DNA of 54,801 nucleotides from Anaerolineaceae bacterium UBA6133 (GTDB taxonomy: Bacteria > Chloroflexota > Anaerolineae > Anaerolineales > Anaerolineaceae): NCBI GenBank assembly GCA_002435825.1, contig DIVL01000059.1, forward strand, positions 1-54,801, written 5' to 3'. Every line of letters starts with the position of its first letter. Within the stretch, counting starts at the first letter, position 1. Both the position numbers and the translations under genes were made by a program. Positions 1 through 7,858 of this stretch are shown in pieces. Below the pieces are notes generated by a model that saw only the letters and a list, made by a program, of their open reading frames with translations, was not told the origin of the DNA and searched no databases.

Positions 1-24
1 TTGAGATCACTATAAAGATACAAG

Positions 25-49
25 GCCGGATTGCGTTTTTCAATCCGGC
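25..49. repeat. GC-rich hairpin
   Basis: Perfect 9-bp inverted repeat (GCCGGATTG / CAATCCGGC) with a 7-base loop. There is no T-run on either side, so it is not a convincing terminator. It may be the remains of an intergenic repeat. The rest of the first 330 bases holds no gene. Confidence 0.5.
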
Positions 50-197
50 AAAATAGCGCAGGCAAAATAATGATGTAGGACGGAATAGCGTGCTTGCCCA
101 CCCCTGCAGCGAAGCTGCAAGGGTTCACTACTCCACCGTCTGTTATGTGCAATTGATGTCGTGTTGTCATCAAGTCTTGTTCGGTTTGAAGGTTTTT

Positions 198-258
198 GCC
201 GGAGTGAGACCGCGCATGGTGATCGGGAGGAAGAGGTGTAGGGCGGTCTCATTCCGGC
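198..258. repeat. Long imperfect inverted repeat upstream of the nitroreductase gene
   Basis: A 16-bp stem with one mismatch (GCCGGAGTGAGACCGC against GCGGTCTCATTCCGGC) encloses about 29 bases, and CCTACG follows. A related sequence (GTCGGAATGAGGCCGCC) lies near 23.77 kb behind GTGTAG. It therefore looks like another member of the GTAGG/CCTAC-bounded intergenic repeats in this genome. Confidence 0.5.
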
Positions 259-333
259 CTACGAAAGACAATTTCATTACGCGTAGATGAAAATCTCGTT
301 TTATCGACTAAACTATTACCAAGGAAGGTGAAA

Positions 334-873
334 ATGATTGAATCTATACAACAGCGCAGAAGTATCCGTAAGTACACATCCGATCCAATAGACCCGGAGA
401 AGCTGCAGAGCGTGCTCGAGGCTGCCAGGCTGGCACCTTCGGGCAATAATATGCAACCCTGGACATTCATTGTGGTTCAAAGCGAGCAGCAGCGCCAGGC
501 GGTTATGGAAACCTCTCACCATCAGACCTGGATGATGGAAGCGCCTGCTTTCATCGTTGCAGTGGCAGACATGGCTGCCCGCTCCGATGCAGATCTGGCT
601 ATCTACCTTGACGAGAACAGCCCTCACTGGGAGTTAAAGCGTGCCATCCGCGACACCGCAATTGCCATCGAAAATATGCTGCTTGAAGCGGACGCTCAGG
701 GTCTGGGAACATGCTGGGTCGGGTTCTTTGTTCAGTCAGAAATTCGCCCGGTTCTGGGCATTCCCAATAATAAGTTTGTTTTGGGGGTCATCCCGATCGG
801 TTATCCAGCCGAGCAGCCTCCAGCCAGACAGCGCAAACCGCTTACCGATATTGTGCGTTACGAGAAGTGGTAG
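334..873 (+). CDS. Nitroreductase family protein
   Basis: An FMN-dependent nitroreductase-fold oxidoreductase of 179 residues, close to the small end of the family. The N-terminal RRSIRKY motif (about residues 8-14) and APSGNNMQPW (about 34-43) are the typical FMN phosphate- and ring-binding segments. GLGTCWVGFF is the usual C-terminal FMN-contact region. These enzymes reduce nitro compounds, quinones or flavins with NAD(P)H in the cytoplasm; the substrate cannot be read from sequence. The ATG is chosen over a GTG two codons upstream because AAGGAAGG lies five bases before the ATG and overlaps that GTG. The gene stands alone, converging on the CYTH operon across a repeat-filled gap. Confidence 0.85.
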   Translation: MIESIQQRRSIRKYTSDPIDPEKLQSVLEAARLAPSGNNMQPWTFIVVQSEQQRQAVMETSHHQTWMMEAPAFIVAVADMAARSDADLAIYLDENSPHWELKRAIRDTAIAIENMLLEADAQGLGTCWVGFFVQSEIRPVLGIPNNKFVLGVIPIGYPAEQPPARQRKPLTDIVRYEKW

Positions 874-988
874 GGTGTTCTATGAAACCGTCACTGCGAG
901 CCCCGGTCCAAGAGTGTTAGCAAATCCAGTTATGCGGTAGGGGCGTGGCAGTCTGCAGTTTTCCCAATTACCGTTGTTGAGTTTATCG

Positions 989-1060
989 GTAGGGGCGAAG
1001 CATTCTATATGAATGATTTGGAAATAGTATTGCATATTCAGTGAAATGCTTCGCCCCTAC
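989..1060. repeat. Repeat family B, copy 1 (72 bp)
   Basis: Bounded by GTAGGGGCGAAGCATT and its inverse AATGCTTCGCCCCTAC, a 16-bp terminal inverted repeat with an AT-rich centre. The left flank (ATTACCGTTGTTGAG) is shared with the other B copies, in the same or inverted orientation, so the mobile unit is larger than the hairpin. Confidence 0.85.
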
Positions 1061-1129
1061 GTCTGAATTTCATAGGTCCAGACGAAGAAAGGCAGATCGC
1101 CATACCCGGTTTCATCGGTGCATCTAATC

Positions 1130-1302
1130 GTAGGGCGTGACAAAGTGCCCGTCAGGGTATTGAGGGCACCGCGAAGGATGTGATGGACGAACGTATCGCG
1201 CCCTCAATCCGCCGTGTGAACCATCCACGGCTTGATGGCGGATTGGAAGCACGTAAAGGTCTATGTATGTTGATGTGCGTTGTGCTTCCAAGCTCGCCCT
1301 AC
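1130..1302 (-). repeat. Repeat family A (cloverleaf), copy 1, reverse orientation
   Basis: Starts GTAGGGCG and ends AAGCTCGCCCTAC. Between them lie three arms: GAGGGCAC/GCGCCCTC, AATCCGCC/GGCGGATT and GGAAGCAC/GTGCTTCC. The second and third arms abut directly. An extra segment of about 20 bases separates the outer stem from the first arm, so the closing stem is shorter than in the best copies. Confidence 0.8.
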
Positions 1303-1450
1303 GAATGGAATCCAAAGGCAGATCGCCGCGCTTCGCTCGCGATGACGAGATTGATCGTGCCGGTCTCCTGAGTGCGAAGCCTCCCCGTGGGACCGAGCAC
1401 GGCATTTGACCGTTAGGTCTCCATTTGTTCTTGCCAGTCTCCATCAGGTT

Positions 1451-1623
1451 GTAGGGCGTGACAAAGTGCCCGTCAGGGTATTGAGGGCACCGCGAAGGAT
1501 GTGATGGACGAATGTATCGTACCATCAATCCGCCGTGTGACTGAACGATTGCGTGATGGCGGATTGGAAGCACTCCAAGGTCTCCACATGATGAAGTGTG
1601 CAGTGCTTCCAAGCTCGCCCTAC
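1451..1623 (-). repeat. Repeat family A (cloverleaf), copy 2, reverse orientation
   Basis: Very similar to copy 1, including the extra 20-base segment after GTAGGGCG. The GAGGGCAC arm is degraded on its 3' side (GTACCATC), while the AATCCGCC/GGCGGATT and GGAAGCAC/GTGCTTCC arms and the AAGCTCGCCCTAC end are intact. Confidence 0.8.
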
Positions 1624-1653
1624 AGGTACTTCGTCTCACCTTGCAGGTACTTG

Positions 1654-2274
1654 CTAAGCATCAAGATCCGCGTAAGCCAGACTGAGCTGCTCAGGCAGGA
1701 CATTCAACCCTGAAAAAACTTCAAAGCTTATATCCCGGAAGCTGTTCCCGGTGTTCTGGTTATACAGGCTGAGCAGCGCCGTGTAACTCAGGTTGATGCG
1801 CTGATCCCAGTCCAACCCAAGCAGGGCGGCAGTAGCGCGCACGTGCTCCGGGCTGTTTCCCTCAAGCTCGATGAAATTGCCGTAGGGCATCTCGTCCACT
1901 GAAGCCACCAGGTCGTTCAATTTGAAGTTTTGACGATACTTTTCGTAGGTCATGAAAACTTGAAAGCCGAGTACTTCGAGAATTGCGCGGGTGGTCTGAA
2001 AATCACTGACACTTACCTCCAGCTCGGTGCGCGAAATAACCCCATCCACAATTTGACCCGGGCTTTTGAAAGTCAGGAGTGCCTGGTCGTCCTGCCTGAG
2101 GCGCAGCACCTGGGCTCGGTCGCGAAGTTGCATATCGCGGGTGTCGAAACGGAGATTTACCTCCAGCATCCTGGTTCGGAGCGTAAGGGCGCCAAGCTTC
2201 TCGATCTTTTCCAGCAGGGCAGGCAGGTCAGCGATGAGGAATTTGACCTCAATTTCCTGATTAGACGTGTTCAT
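1654..2274 (-). CDS. CYTH domain protein (class IV adenylate cyclase / triphosphatase-like)
   Basis: 206 residues. The N-terminal EIEVKF (residues 7-12) is the ExExK-type signature of the CYTH superfamily, whose members bind triphosphates and metal inside a beta-tunnel. Alternating charged residues such as LRLRQD, LTFKSP and RTELEVSV fit the tunnel strands. Family members are inorganic or thiamine triphosphatases or CyaB-type adenylate cyclases; the activity here cannot be told from sequence, and the standard class IV cyclase label should be read with caution. The last 25 residues are not typical of the domain. The start codon overlaps the end of the upstream membrane-protein gene by 14 bases, so the two are translated together from one leftward operon. 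Confidence 0.8.
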   Translation of the reverse strand: MNTSNQEIEVKFLIADLPALLEKIEKLGALTLRTRMLEVNLRFDTRDMQLRDRAQVLRLRQDDQALLTFKSPGQIVDGVISRTELEVSVSDFQTTRAILEVLGFQVFMTYEKYRQNFKLNDLVASVDEMPYGNFIELEGNSPEHVRATAALLGLDWDQRINLSYTALLSLYNQNTGNSFRDISFEVFSGLNVLPEQLSLAYADLDA

Positions 2275-2674
2275 TAATTCTCCGTTTCATTTGCAGTTGG
2301 CTGATTACCGCCAACAATAGCCAGGCAAAGTGCAGCCCAATCACCCAGGTTGCGTTCGTGCCGCGCTGGGTGGGCGCCCAGAGCAACTGTCGTTCAAGCC
2401 AGTGGGCGCTGACGTTCATCAGCACGCCTGCCCATGCCAGCCACGCAGGCCAACGCGGCTTTCGCTTCAGCAGGAGCCAGATGGTCAGATTGAACAGCCC
2501 CATCAACCCGCCTGCCGCTATCAAATACGCCGGCAGCCAGGCTTCCTGGCTGAATTTTTGAATGTCTGGGTACTGCGTGATAGCGCCATAAAGCCGAAAA
2601 AATCCAGTCAGACCAGCCATGAGAAAACTGAAGCGTAAGAGCTTCGAGGAAAAGCCCGGTTTGGACGATGTCAT
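2261..2674 (-). CDS. Small membrane protein, function unknown
   Basis: 137 residues with about four hydrophobic segments (roughly 12-32, 46-68, 75-92 and 103-128), ending in the basic tail QMKRRINEHV. I do not recognise the family. Its ATG overlaps the stop codon of the helicase-C-like gene by four bases (ATGA), and its own 3' end overlaps the CYTH gene, so the three are tightly coupled. A role at the inner membrane is all that can be inferred. Confidence 0.7.
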   Translation of the reverse strand: MTSSKPGFSSKLLRFSFLMAGLTGFFRLYGAITQYPDIQKFSQEAWLPAYLIAAGGLMGLFNLTIWLLLKRKPRWPAWLAWAGVLMNVSAHWLERQLLWAPTQRGTNATWVIGLHFAWLLLAVISQLQMKRRINEHV

Positions 2675-4323
2675 TCATCATCTCCTGGAAGGTCGGTCAG
2701 GATGCCCAGTTCCCAAAGGGCAGCCCTCACCCTGGACGCGCAGCCTGGCTTCACCAGGACGGCGGTCGGTCCTAACACTTCGCCAAGGCAAGCTGAAGCC
2801 TTCGAATCGCGCAGCTTTTCGAGCAGCTCAGGTTCCGCCAGGCGCAGCACCAGCAGAGATTCGATGCGGGCTTCCAGTCCGCGGCTCTCCCAGCGTGTAA
2901 GCGCTTTCTGTAGGGCGGGCGGGATGCCAGGTCTGCCGTATTTGCGCAGCAATGCGCGCAAATGTTTGAGCTCCAAGCCCTGCTCCGCGGCTGCCTGCAG
3001 TGAGGTTGGCGTAAGGTGAAAAACAAAACGATCTGGACGTAGCAAGCGCCACTCAGCGAAGCGCGAGAGCTGATAGCGCGCGATGCGCGGCACGAGGGGC
3101 GTCAATTCGAGTTTGCCATCCCTGCCAACCAGAACCGGCTGTTTCTCTTCCGGAAGTTCGAGCTTTTCCTCCAGGTTGAGCGATTTGGAAAACCATTGCG
3201 TGATTAGAAAAACCTGGATTTCAGGTTGCTCTGTCAGCTGACCAATTTGGAGCATACCCAGATCAACGAGCAACTCAGTCAGCAGAAAACGAATATACTG
3301 CCCCTCCACCTCCTGCCAGTGTTCAAACCCATGCAGCAAACGGGCGTCGGGGGCGGCGCTGCTGATGATCCAGGTGTTGTATTCTGTCCCGCTGCGCAAA
3401 AAATCCGGCTGATGTTGATGGATATCATCCACCAGATCCTGGGTTTTGAACCAGGTGTCAGGGGCGAGCGCACCCAGGCGGTCAAGGATCTTCCGCCGGG
3501 GAGTAATCGCAGAATGCTGCCAGTTGCCCTCACAGCGTAATTGCGGCACCAGGCGCAGCTCATCAATATCCGGGGATTGTGCCCAGCTTTGAACCAGCCA
3601 TCTCAGGGCTTCCCCCCGCGGTTTTTCGAGAAACACACGCGCGTTTTCGTTGGGCTGCCCGGTCTCATCCAGCAAATTGAGGGTTTTCGCCAGGGTCAGC
3701 AATAGCTGCCAGTAGTCAGCCCCTTTTGCGCTCAGGCGCGGCAGTTGCTCCAGCAGTTTCATGCGCAGTGCGGCAAAAAGTGTGCAGAGGTCATCCAGCG
3801 CCTGGTCTCCTTGAGGTGGGAGAGCGGTCACTTTTGAGCCAGACCAGGCTGGAAGTTGCTGCAGCTTGGTGTCATCCGCTTTGGCTCGATCGGGCTCAGG
3901 CAGCCAGTCGAGGAATTCATCAGGGATGAAGGCAAACTCGCTCAGATCCTGGTTTTCGCGCAAAGCAGCCCGTCCGACAAGCCCCAAATACCAGAGCTTT
4001 TCAGCGGTGTTTTGTGGGAAGCGGTGGGGTTTTTCGCGTTTTCGGCGGGCAGGTCCCATCGGGCGGAGTTCGCCATGGGCGTGCTCAAAAGCCTGCCATG
4101 CCATTTTGCCGCCGAGCGCTTTCAAGTCAGTGAGCGCGGCAGCAGCTGAAGGGTGCAGCGAGACAAACACCTCATCGAATAACTGCCTGGAGGTCATTGC
4201 TTTGGCTAGTTCAACCAGAACTGTGCGGCGCTCGACTGCCTGGAGTTCAATCCCCCAGAGCTCAGCGATATCGCGCAGAAAAGCAAGGTCGTAACTTGCT
4301 AAAAGGGTCTTCAGATCCGGCAT
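2671..4323 (-). CDS. Helicase XPB/Ssl2-like N-terminal / helicase-associated domain protein
   Basis: 550 residues without helicase motifs. The C-terminal region (YGRPGIPPALQKALTRWE, then LRLAEPELLEKL and LGEVLGPTAVLVKPG) resembles the Helicase_C_3 domain found on XPB/Ssl2-like proteins in Actinobacteria and Chloroflexi. There is no Walker A motif, so it is not itself an ATPase. The N-terminus (LLASYDLAFLRDIAELWGI) looks helical, perhaps winged-helix. A DNA- or helicase-associated role is inferred from homology only. A -10 box TATACT sits ten bases before the ATG, pointing to a very short leader. It is first in a three-gene operon with the membrane protein and CYTH genes. Confidence 0.65.
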   Translation of the reverse strand: MPDLKTLLASYDLAFLRDIAELWGIELQAVERRTVLVELAKAMTSRQLFDEVFVSLHPSAAAALTDLKALGGKMAWQAFEHAHGELRPMGPARRKREKPHRFPQNTAEKLWYLGLVGRAALRENQDLSEFAFIPDEFLDWLPEPDRAKADDTKLQQLPAWSGSKVTALPPQGDQALDDLCTLFAALRMKLLEQLPRLSAKGADYWQLLLTLAKTLNLLDETGQPNENARVFLEKPRGEALRWLVQSWAQSPDIDELRLVPQLRCEGNWQHSAITPRRKILDRLGALAPDTWFKTQDLVDDIHQHQPDFLRSGTEYNTWIISSAAPDARLLHGFEHWQEVEGQYIRFLLTELLVDLGMLQIGQLTEQPEIQVFLITQWFSKSLNLEEKLELPEEKQPVLVGRDGKLELTPLVPRIARYQLSRFAEWRLLRPDRFVFHLTPTSLQAAAEQGLELKHLRALLRKYGRPGIPPALQKALTRWESRGLEARIESLLVLRLAEPELLEKLRDSKASACLGEVLGPTAVLVKPGCASRVRAALWELGILTDLPGDDE

Positions 4324-4333
4324 GGTGTTGAAA

Positions 4334-4339
4334 AGTATA
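4334..4339 (-). promoter_or_regulatory. -10 box of the helicase-C-like operon
   Basis: TATACT on the minus strand, with TG two bases upstream (extended -10), ends ten bases before the ATG. No good -35 box is visible. The spacing implies an almost leaderless transcript. Confidence 0.45.
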
Positions 4340-4369
4340 CATCAATCGCCCCCTTTCTTGCATTGAGGT

Positions 4370-5029
4370 CTACTCTATTTTGATGCCCCTTACACTTTCG
4401 ATAGCGGAGATGACTTCCATCATGTCCTCAAGCTTTTCGTTGCGGTTGAAACGTGCCACGATCTCGATGCGCAAGTGTTTGTTCTTGATGCTTTTCTGCA
4501 CGTTAAAAGCCATAACGGCATCTGCCATTTTTGAAATGGTTTTGCGCACCTCGCGAATGATGCCTTCGCGGTCGCGAACATCTATCACGACTGTGCGGAT
4601 GACATTAACGCGTACAAACTTCTTTTCAAAACGTTCCACCAGAGTCAGGACGATCAGCATGATGATGACCGCAAAAAGCGCAACCAGGTAATAACCATAA
4701 CCAATCGCCAGGCCAACCATGGCGGTGGTCCAGAGCGTGGAGGCGGTCGTGAGACCTTTTACGTTGAAGCCAAATCGCAGGATAGCACCCGCGCCGAGGA
4801 AGCCGATGCCTGAGACGACCTGTGCCGCTAGGCGGGCAGGGTCAGAACCGTATTCGATGCCCATATTGATAGAGAGGATCATCACCAGAGCAGCGCCCAG
4901 GGAGACGATCATGTGCGTGCGCAATCCAGCTGGCTGGCTGTCACGTTCGCGTTCAAAACCGATAGCACCGCCAGCAATCAGTGCGGCTGCCAGTCTTATG
5001 AATATTTCATACGAGGGTATCACAGTCAT
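4370..5029 (-). CDS. MgtC/SapB family membrane protein
   Basis: 219 residues. The N-terminal half has the MgtC/SapB core: GGAIGFERERDSQPAGLRTH (about 20-39), the family signature, followed by LGAALVMILS and VVSGIGFLGAGAILR. Four to five membrane helices lie within residues 8-130. The C-terminal 80 residues form a soluble domain of the kind that in MgtC has an ACT-like fold. MgtC proteins are linked to magnesium stress, F-ATPase modulation and phosphate homeostasis in other bacteria; the role here is unknown. The gene is monocistronic with an AT-rich upstream region carrying TATAGT-like sequence. Confidence 0.9.
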   Translation of the reverse strand: MTVIPSYEIFIRLAAALIAGGAIGFERERDSQPAGLRTHMIVSLGAALVMILSINMGIEYGSDPARLAAQVVSGIGFLGAGAILRFGFNVKGLTTASTLWTTAMVGLAIGYGYYLVALFAVIIMLIVLTLVERFEKKFVRVNVIRTVVIDVRDREGIIREVRKTISKMADAVMAFNVQKSIKNKHLRIEIVARFNRNEKLEDMMEVISAIESVRGIKIE

Positions 5030-5162
5030 CTTGAACTCATTTGTTTTTCCAAGGAAGTCTATTTTACTATAAATGTTAATAAAAGGTTAACTACACACAA
5101 AATGTGTAGAAGGTTACAGCATAAAAAAGTGTTTATGATGCTGTTTTGCTGGATATCTGTAG

Positions 5163-5627
5163 TTAAGCAGGCGGTAGATCTTTCAGTTTCCGGGTCGCAA
5201 TCAACCCCAACACCAGTAGAACCGTGAAGACCACGTGCACAATAGTGCCAACCAGATCGCCCGACAGGATGGATAAAGCCATGTCCACCAGGTAAAAAAT
5301 GATACCAACGATGTAAACCGGAATATTTCTGCGCCGGGAGAAAACACCAAAAAGGACGAAAATGATTGCCAGGGCGATTGTGATGCCCCAGATCAAAGCG
5401 GGGTTGGACCCTTCCAGCAAGCGGTCGACGTACTGGGGAGCGCCCAGACCAAAGACAAAGCGGCGTTTGGTGCTGAGAATATCCATCACTTTATTAAAGA
5501 TTGAGAAAAAAGCAATCCAGAAAAAGTAAGTGGAGCCGTTTCTTGCGTTTTGTTCAAGTTGTGCGCGTTTAGTGCGCTTGAGGGCTTCATTTTGGGGCGT
5601 TTGAACGCCGGGGTTAGGGTTGGTCAT
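5163..5627 (-). CDS. Hypothetical membrane protein
   Basis: 154 residues: a hydrophilic, basic N-terminus of about 30 residues, then four hydrophobic helices (approximately 34-50, 75-93, 97-112 and 116-145), one of which ends in the basic SRRRN. I do not recognise the family. Initiation is well supported: TTGGAGGCACA precedes the ATG, and a TATAAT box lies about 27 bases upstream. Confidence 0.65.
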   Translation of the reverse strand: MTNPNPGVQTPQNEALKRTKRAQLEQNARNGSTYFFWIAFFSIFNKVMDILSTKRRFVFGLGAPQYVDRLLEGSNPALIWGITIALAIIFVLFGVFSRRRNIPVYIVGIIFYLVDMALSILSGDLVGTIVHVVFTVLLVLGLIATRKLKDLPPA

Positions 5628-5931
5628 TGTGCCTCCAATGAAAGGTTAGCGTTATTATAGCGGTTTTGGTTTGCTGCTGTCAGGAGGGCGTCAAAACAAT
5701 AATGGTTTACATGTTGTTTAGGGTTATTATTTACACTTTTATCTATCAAACAGATCATCTCTGATCGTAGGGACAACGCCGTTGTTTGCCATGTAGACGG
5801 GTAACCACAGGGGGTTACCCCTACATCCGGGTGCTTGGTGGAAAGGTAGCTTTCGTAGGGGGAGACCCCCCGTGTCTGTCTTGAAGACTGTAAACAATCA
5901 CTCCGGATAATGTGTAAACAATCATACCTGG
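5628..5931. other. Gene-free gap with GTAGGG-type repeat remnants
   Basis: Apart from the promoter next to the leftward gene, the gap contains GTAGGGACAACGCCGTTG, GTAGACGGGTAACC...GGTTACCCCTAC and GTAGGGGGAGACCCCCC. These are short hairpin-forming pieces of the GTAGGG/CCCTAC repeat class. No convincing gene is present. Confidence 0.6.
5654..5683 (-). promoter_or_regulatory. Promoter of the four-helix membrane protein gene
   Basis: On the minus strand CTGACA and TATAAT are separated by 18 bases. The expected transcript begins about 20 bases before the ATG and contains a GGAGG ribosome site. Confidence 0.5.
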
Positions 5932-6393
5932 CTAAACAGAGGGATGGCTGCTTGTGGGATCGGAGTAAAGCAACTGGCGGTTGAAATCGCCCCGTCGCCA
6001 TTTGCCTTGGCAGAGCGTTGCCCATTCGCATTCGCCGCAGACCTCAGCCAGCAGCCCTTGCTGCAGAATGGCATCGCAGACACTCTGGCAGAGTTCATAA
6101 AGGGGCATGGGTTGGTCAGCCTGGAAATGCGCGCCAGTGAGACTCAAAGCGCGCTGATCAAAAAGCGCAACTTTGGCTTCGTCGCTGCACTGACCGTTGA
6201 CATTGTTGGGGCACGCCATGCAGAGAATGTCGCATCCGGCTGTGATCTGGCATTGCCGGCTGGGGTCGACCAGAAACGCTGTCATATTCTCAACGAAAGC
6301 CTGGCTGTAGCCTTTGCCCTCGAAGAACAACACGCACAAAGCATGGTGCGGGCGCAAGGTTGCGATTGGATTGATTGAGTGGGTGTCTTCCAT
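5932..6393 (-). CDS. DUF1284 domain-containing protein
   Basis: 153 residues, cysteine-rich. LRPHHALCVLFFEGKGYSQA (about 14-33) is the hallmark of DUF1284. The protein carries CQITAGCDILCMACPN, CSDEAK, CQSVCD and CGECEWATLCQGKW, about eleven cysteines in pairs, which suggests a bound iron-sulfur cluster or zinc. The biochemical role is unknown; I infer only metal or redox function from the cysteine pattern. The last 12 residues are low in conservation signals. It is followed by a repeat-filled gap and belongs to no clear operon. Confidence 0.8.
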   Translation of the reverse strand: MEDTHSINPIATLRPHHALCVLFFEGKGYSQAFVENMTAFLVDPSRQCQITAGCDILCMACPNNVNGQCSDEAKVALFDQRALSLTGAHFQADQPMPLYELCQSVCDAILQQGLLAEVCGECEWATLCQGKWRRGDFNRQLLYSDPTSSHPSV

Positions 6394-6539
6394 CAGGTGA
6401 GTCTTCCCATCAAATTGTAACGGATAGAGCGATCAGTTGTAGCGAGGTTAGAGATGTTGGGTCGAAATCCGCAAAAATACACGGGGCAGGCTCCGCATAC
6501 TCTTCGAGCACGATGAGCCGATCTCTGTTGGAAAAAATT

Positions 6540-6683
6540 GTAGGGTAGGTTGATGTCAATAACTTTTGCCTACCTGAGTCTCGGTTTAGCCAACCCACCG
6601 GATAGTAGCTTGCTTTGACACTGGTGGGTAGGCTTTCTGAATTTTCTCAAATATCAACTTTCTTTTACGCCAACCCACCCTAC
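6540..6683. repeat. Repeat family C (GTAGGGTGGGTT type), copy 1
   Basis: Begins GTAGGGTAGGTTG and ends GCCAACCCACCCTAC, giving an outer stem with mismatches. Inside, AGCCAACCCACC pairs with GGTGGGTAGGCT. The element fills most of the gap between the DUF1284 and flavoprotein genes and has a second copy near 23.3 kb. The remainder of the gap shows nothing else. Confidence 0.75.
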
Positions 6684-6724
6684 CAGTACAGCAACCCGAC
6701 CGACGGCTGAATGTTTTGCTACCG

Positions 6725-7687
6725 CTAATTGCCCCAATCCTTGCGATACCTCGTCTTACCTCTCAACCACTTCTCTGCTGAAATCGCCGCGACCGCGCCA
6801 TCTGAAGCAGCGATGACTGCCTGCTTCACGTGCGAACACAAAACGTCTCCCACCGCGTAGACACCCGGAATTGCCGTCTGGTTCTCGCGATCCACCTGCA
6901 AACAGCCTTCATCGCTGATCTCCAACTGCCCTGCGACAAAATCGGTAATGGGTTTTGCGCCCTGTAGGTAGACAAATACTCCCTCTACTAGCAAGGATTC
7001 TTCTTCTTTGCTGCCCCGGGCTGAAACCCGTAAGCATTCCACTTTCTGCTCGCCGCAGATCTCTCTGACCACACTGTCTGGGTGCATCACGACGTTTTCC
7101 TTCTCAGTCAATTCCGCTAATGCCTCCGGCGGCACATTGACCTGCTCGGTGGGAGAGAAGAAATGCAAGGTTCGGGCAAAACGGGTGAGGTAAAGCGCCT
7201 CTTCCAGCGCCTCGTCACTTTTACCGATGACTGCCACATCTTTGCCCTTGAAGAATGCCGCGTCGCAAACGGCGCAGTAAGAAACACCCCGTCCCAGTAG
7301 TTCTTCTTCACCTTTGATCAGGTTGGTACGTCCCATTGAACCCGTAGCGATAATGATGGAGCGGGCAGAATAAACCCCAAAATTGCCAAAGACTGCCTTT
7401 GGACTACTGGACAGATCGCTGCCGATTGCTTTGTCGTTGATGAATTCCGCACCAAACTCCAACGCTTGCTTGCGCATAACCTGGAGCAGCTCTGCCCCGC
7501 CAATCTCCCCATCTATACCAGGGTAATTCGCGATTTTGCTGGTGGTGCCAAGCGCGCCGGTGGTCAAGCCTTTATCGAGGATGCCCACTTTCAAACCAGC
7601 CCGGGCAGCGTATATTCCCGCGCTTGCTCCCGCAGGCCCGCCGCCAATAATCAGAATGTCGTATAGGGTTGAATCAGATAATTCCAA
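6725..7687 (-). CDS. Thioredoxin reductase-like NAD(P)/FAD-dependent disulfide oxidoreductase
   Basis: 320 residues, the usual length for low-molecular-weight thioredoxin reductases. The FAD dinucleotide motif GGGPAGASAG lies at 15-24, the active-site disulfide CAVC at 138-141 (YCAVCD, against CATC in E. coli), and GVYAVGDV near the C-terminus is the second FAD site. The NAD(P) motif is VAVIGKSDEALEEALYL rather than the canonical GGGNSA type, so coenzyme preference and partner are uncertain. Translation most likely starts at a TTG: GAAAGAAGGTG lies four bases before it and no ATG is nearby. It should reduce thioredoxin or a related dithiol protein in the cytoplasm. Confidence 0.8.
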   Translation of the reverse strand: MELSDSTLYDILIIGGGPAGASAGIYAARAGLKVGILDKGLTTGALGTTSKIANYPGIDGEIGGAELLQVMRKQALEFGAEFINDKAIGSDLSSSPKAVFGNFGVYSARSIIIATGSMGRTNLIKGEEELLGRGVSYCAVCDAAFFKGKDVAVIGKSDEALEEALYLTRFARTLHFFSPTEQVNVPPEALAELTEKENVVMHPDSVVREICGEQKVECLRVSARGSKEEESLLVEGVFVYLQGAKPITDFVAGQLEISDEGCLQVDRENQTAIPGVYAVGDVLCSHVKQAVIAASDGAVAAISAEKWLRGKTRYRKDWGN

Positions 7688-7819
7688 GTTTCACCTTCTT
7701 TCCAAAATTCAACCTTAGTATAACGAGCAGCCGTAGTAATCTCCAATGCTTGTAAGAACTATTCCGCGCTCGGTTTTTGCCGATGACAGCGAATATTGAG
7801 AGTTTTTTAGAGGTTTTGG

Positions 7820-7849
7820 TTGCTATATTTGATCAGATTTAAGTACAAT
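7820..7849 (+). promoter_or_regulatory. Promoter of the HMG-CoA reductase operon
   Basis: TTGCTA and TACAAT are separated by 18 bases, and TACAAT ends nine bases before the ATG. The transcript would start at or just before the start codon, and no ribosome site is visible. This points to leaderless initiation. Confidence 0.55.
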
Positions 7850-7858
7850 GAGATTGTT

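Larger units (their letters stand above)
874..1653. other. Gene-free gap filled by intergenic repeats
   Basis: This gap between convergent genes holds one short GTAGGGGCGAAGCATT element and two full cloverleaf elements in reverse orientation. The linker contains a CCTCCCCGTGGGACCGAG segment that recurs, inverted, near 29.5 and 30.3 kb. Short open frames here are translations of repeats and are not annotated. Confidence 0.75.

Noticed and set aside
5624..6031. 135-codon frame on the minus strand
   Set aside because: Covers the GTAGGG-type repeat remnants and overlaps the end of the DUF1284 gene; no recognisable domain.
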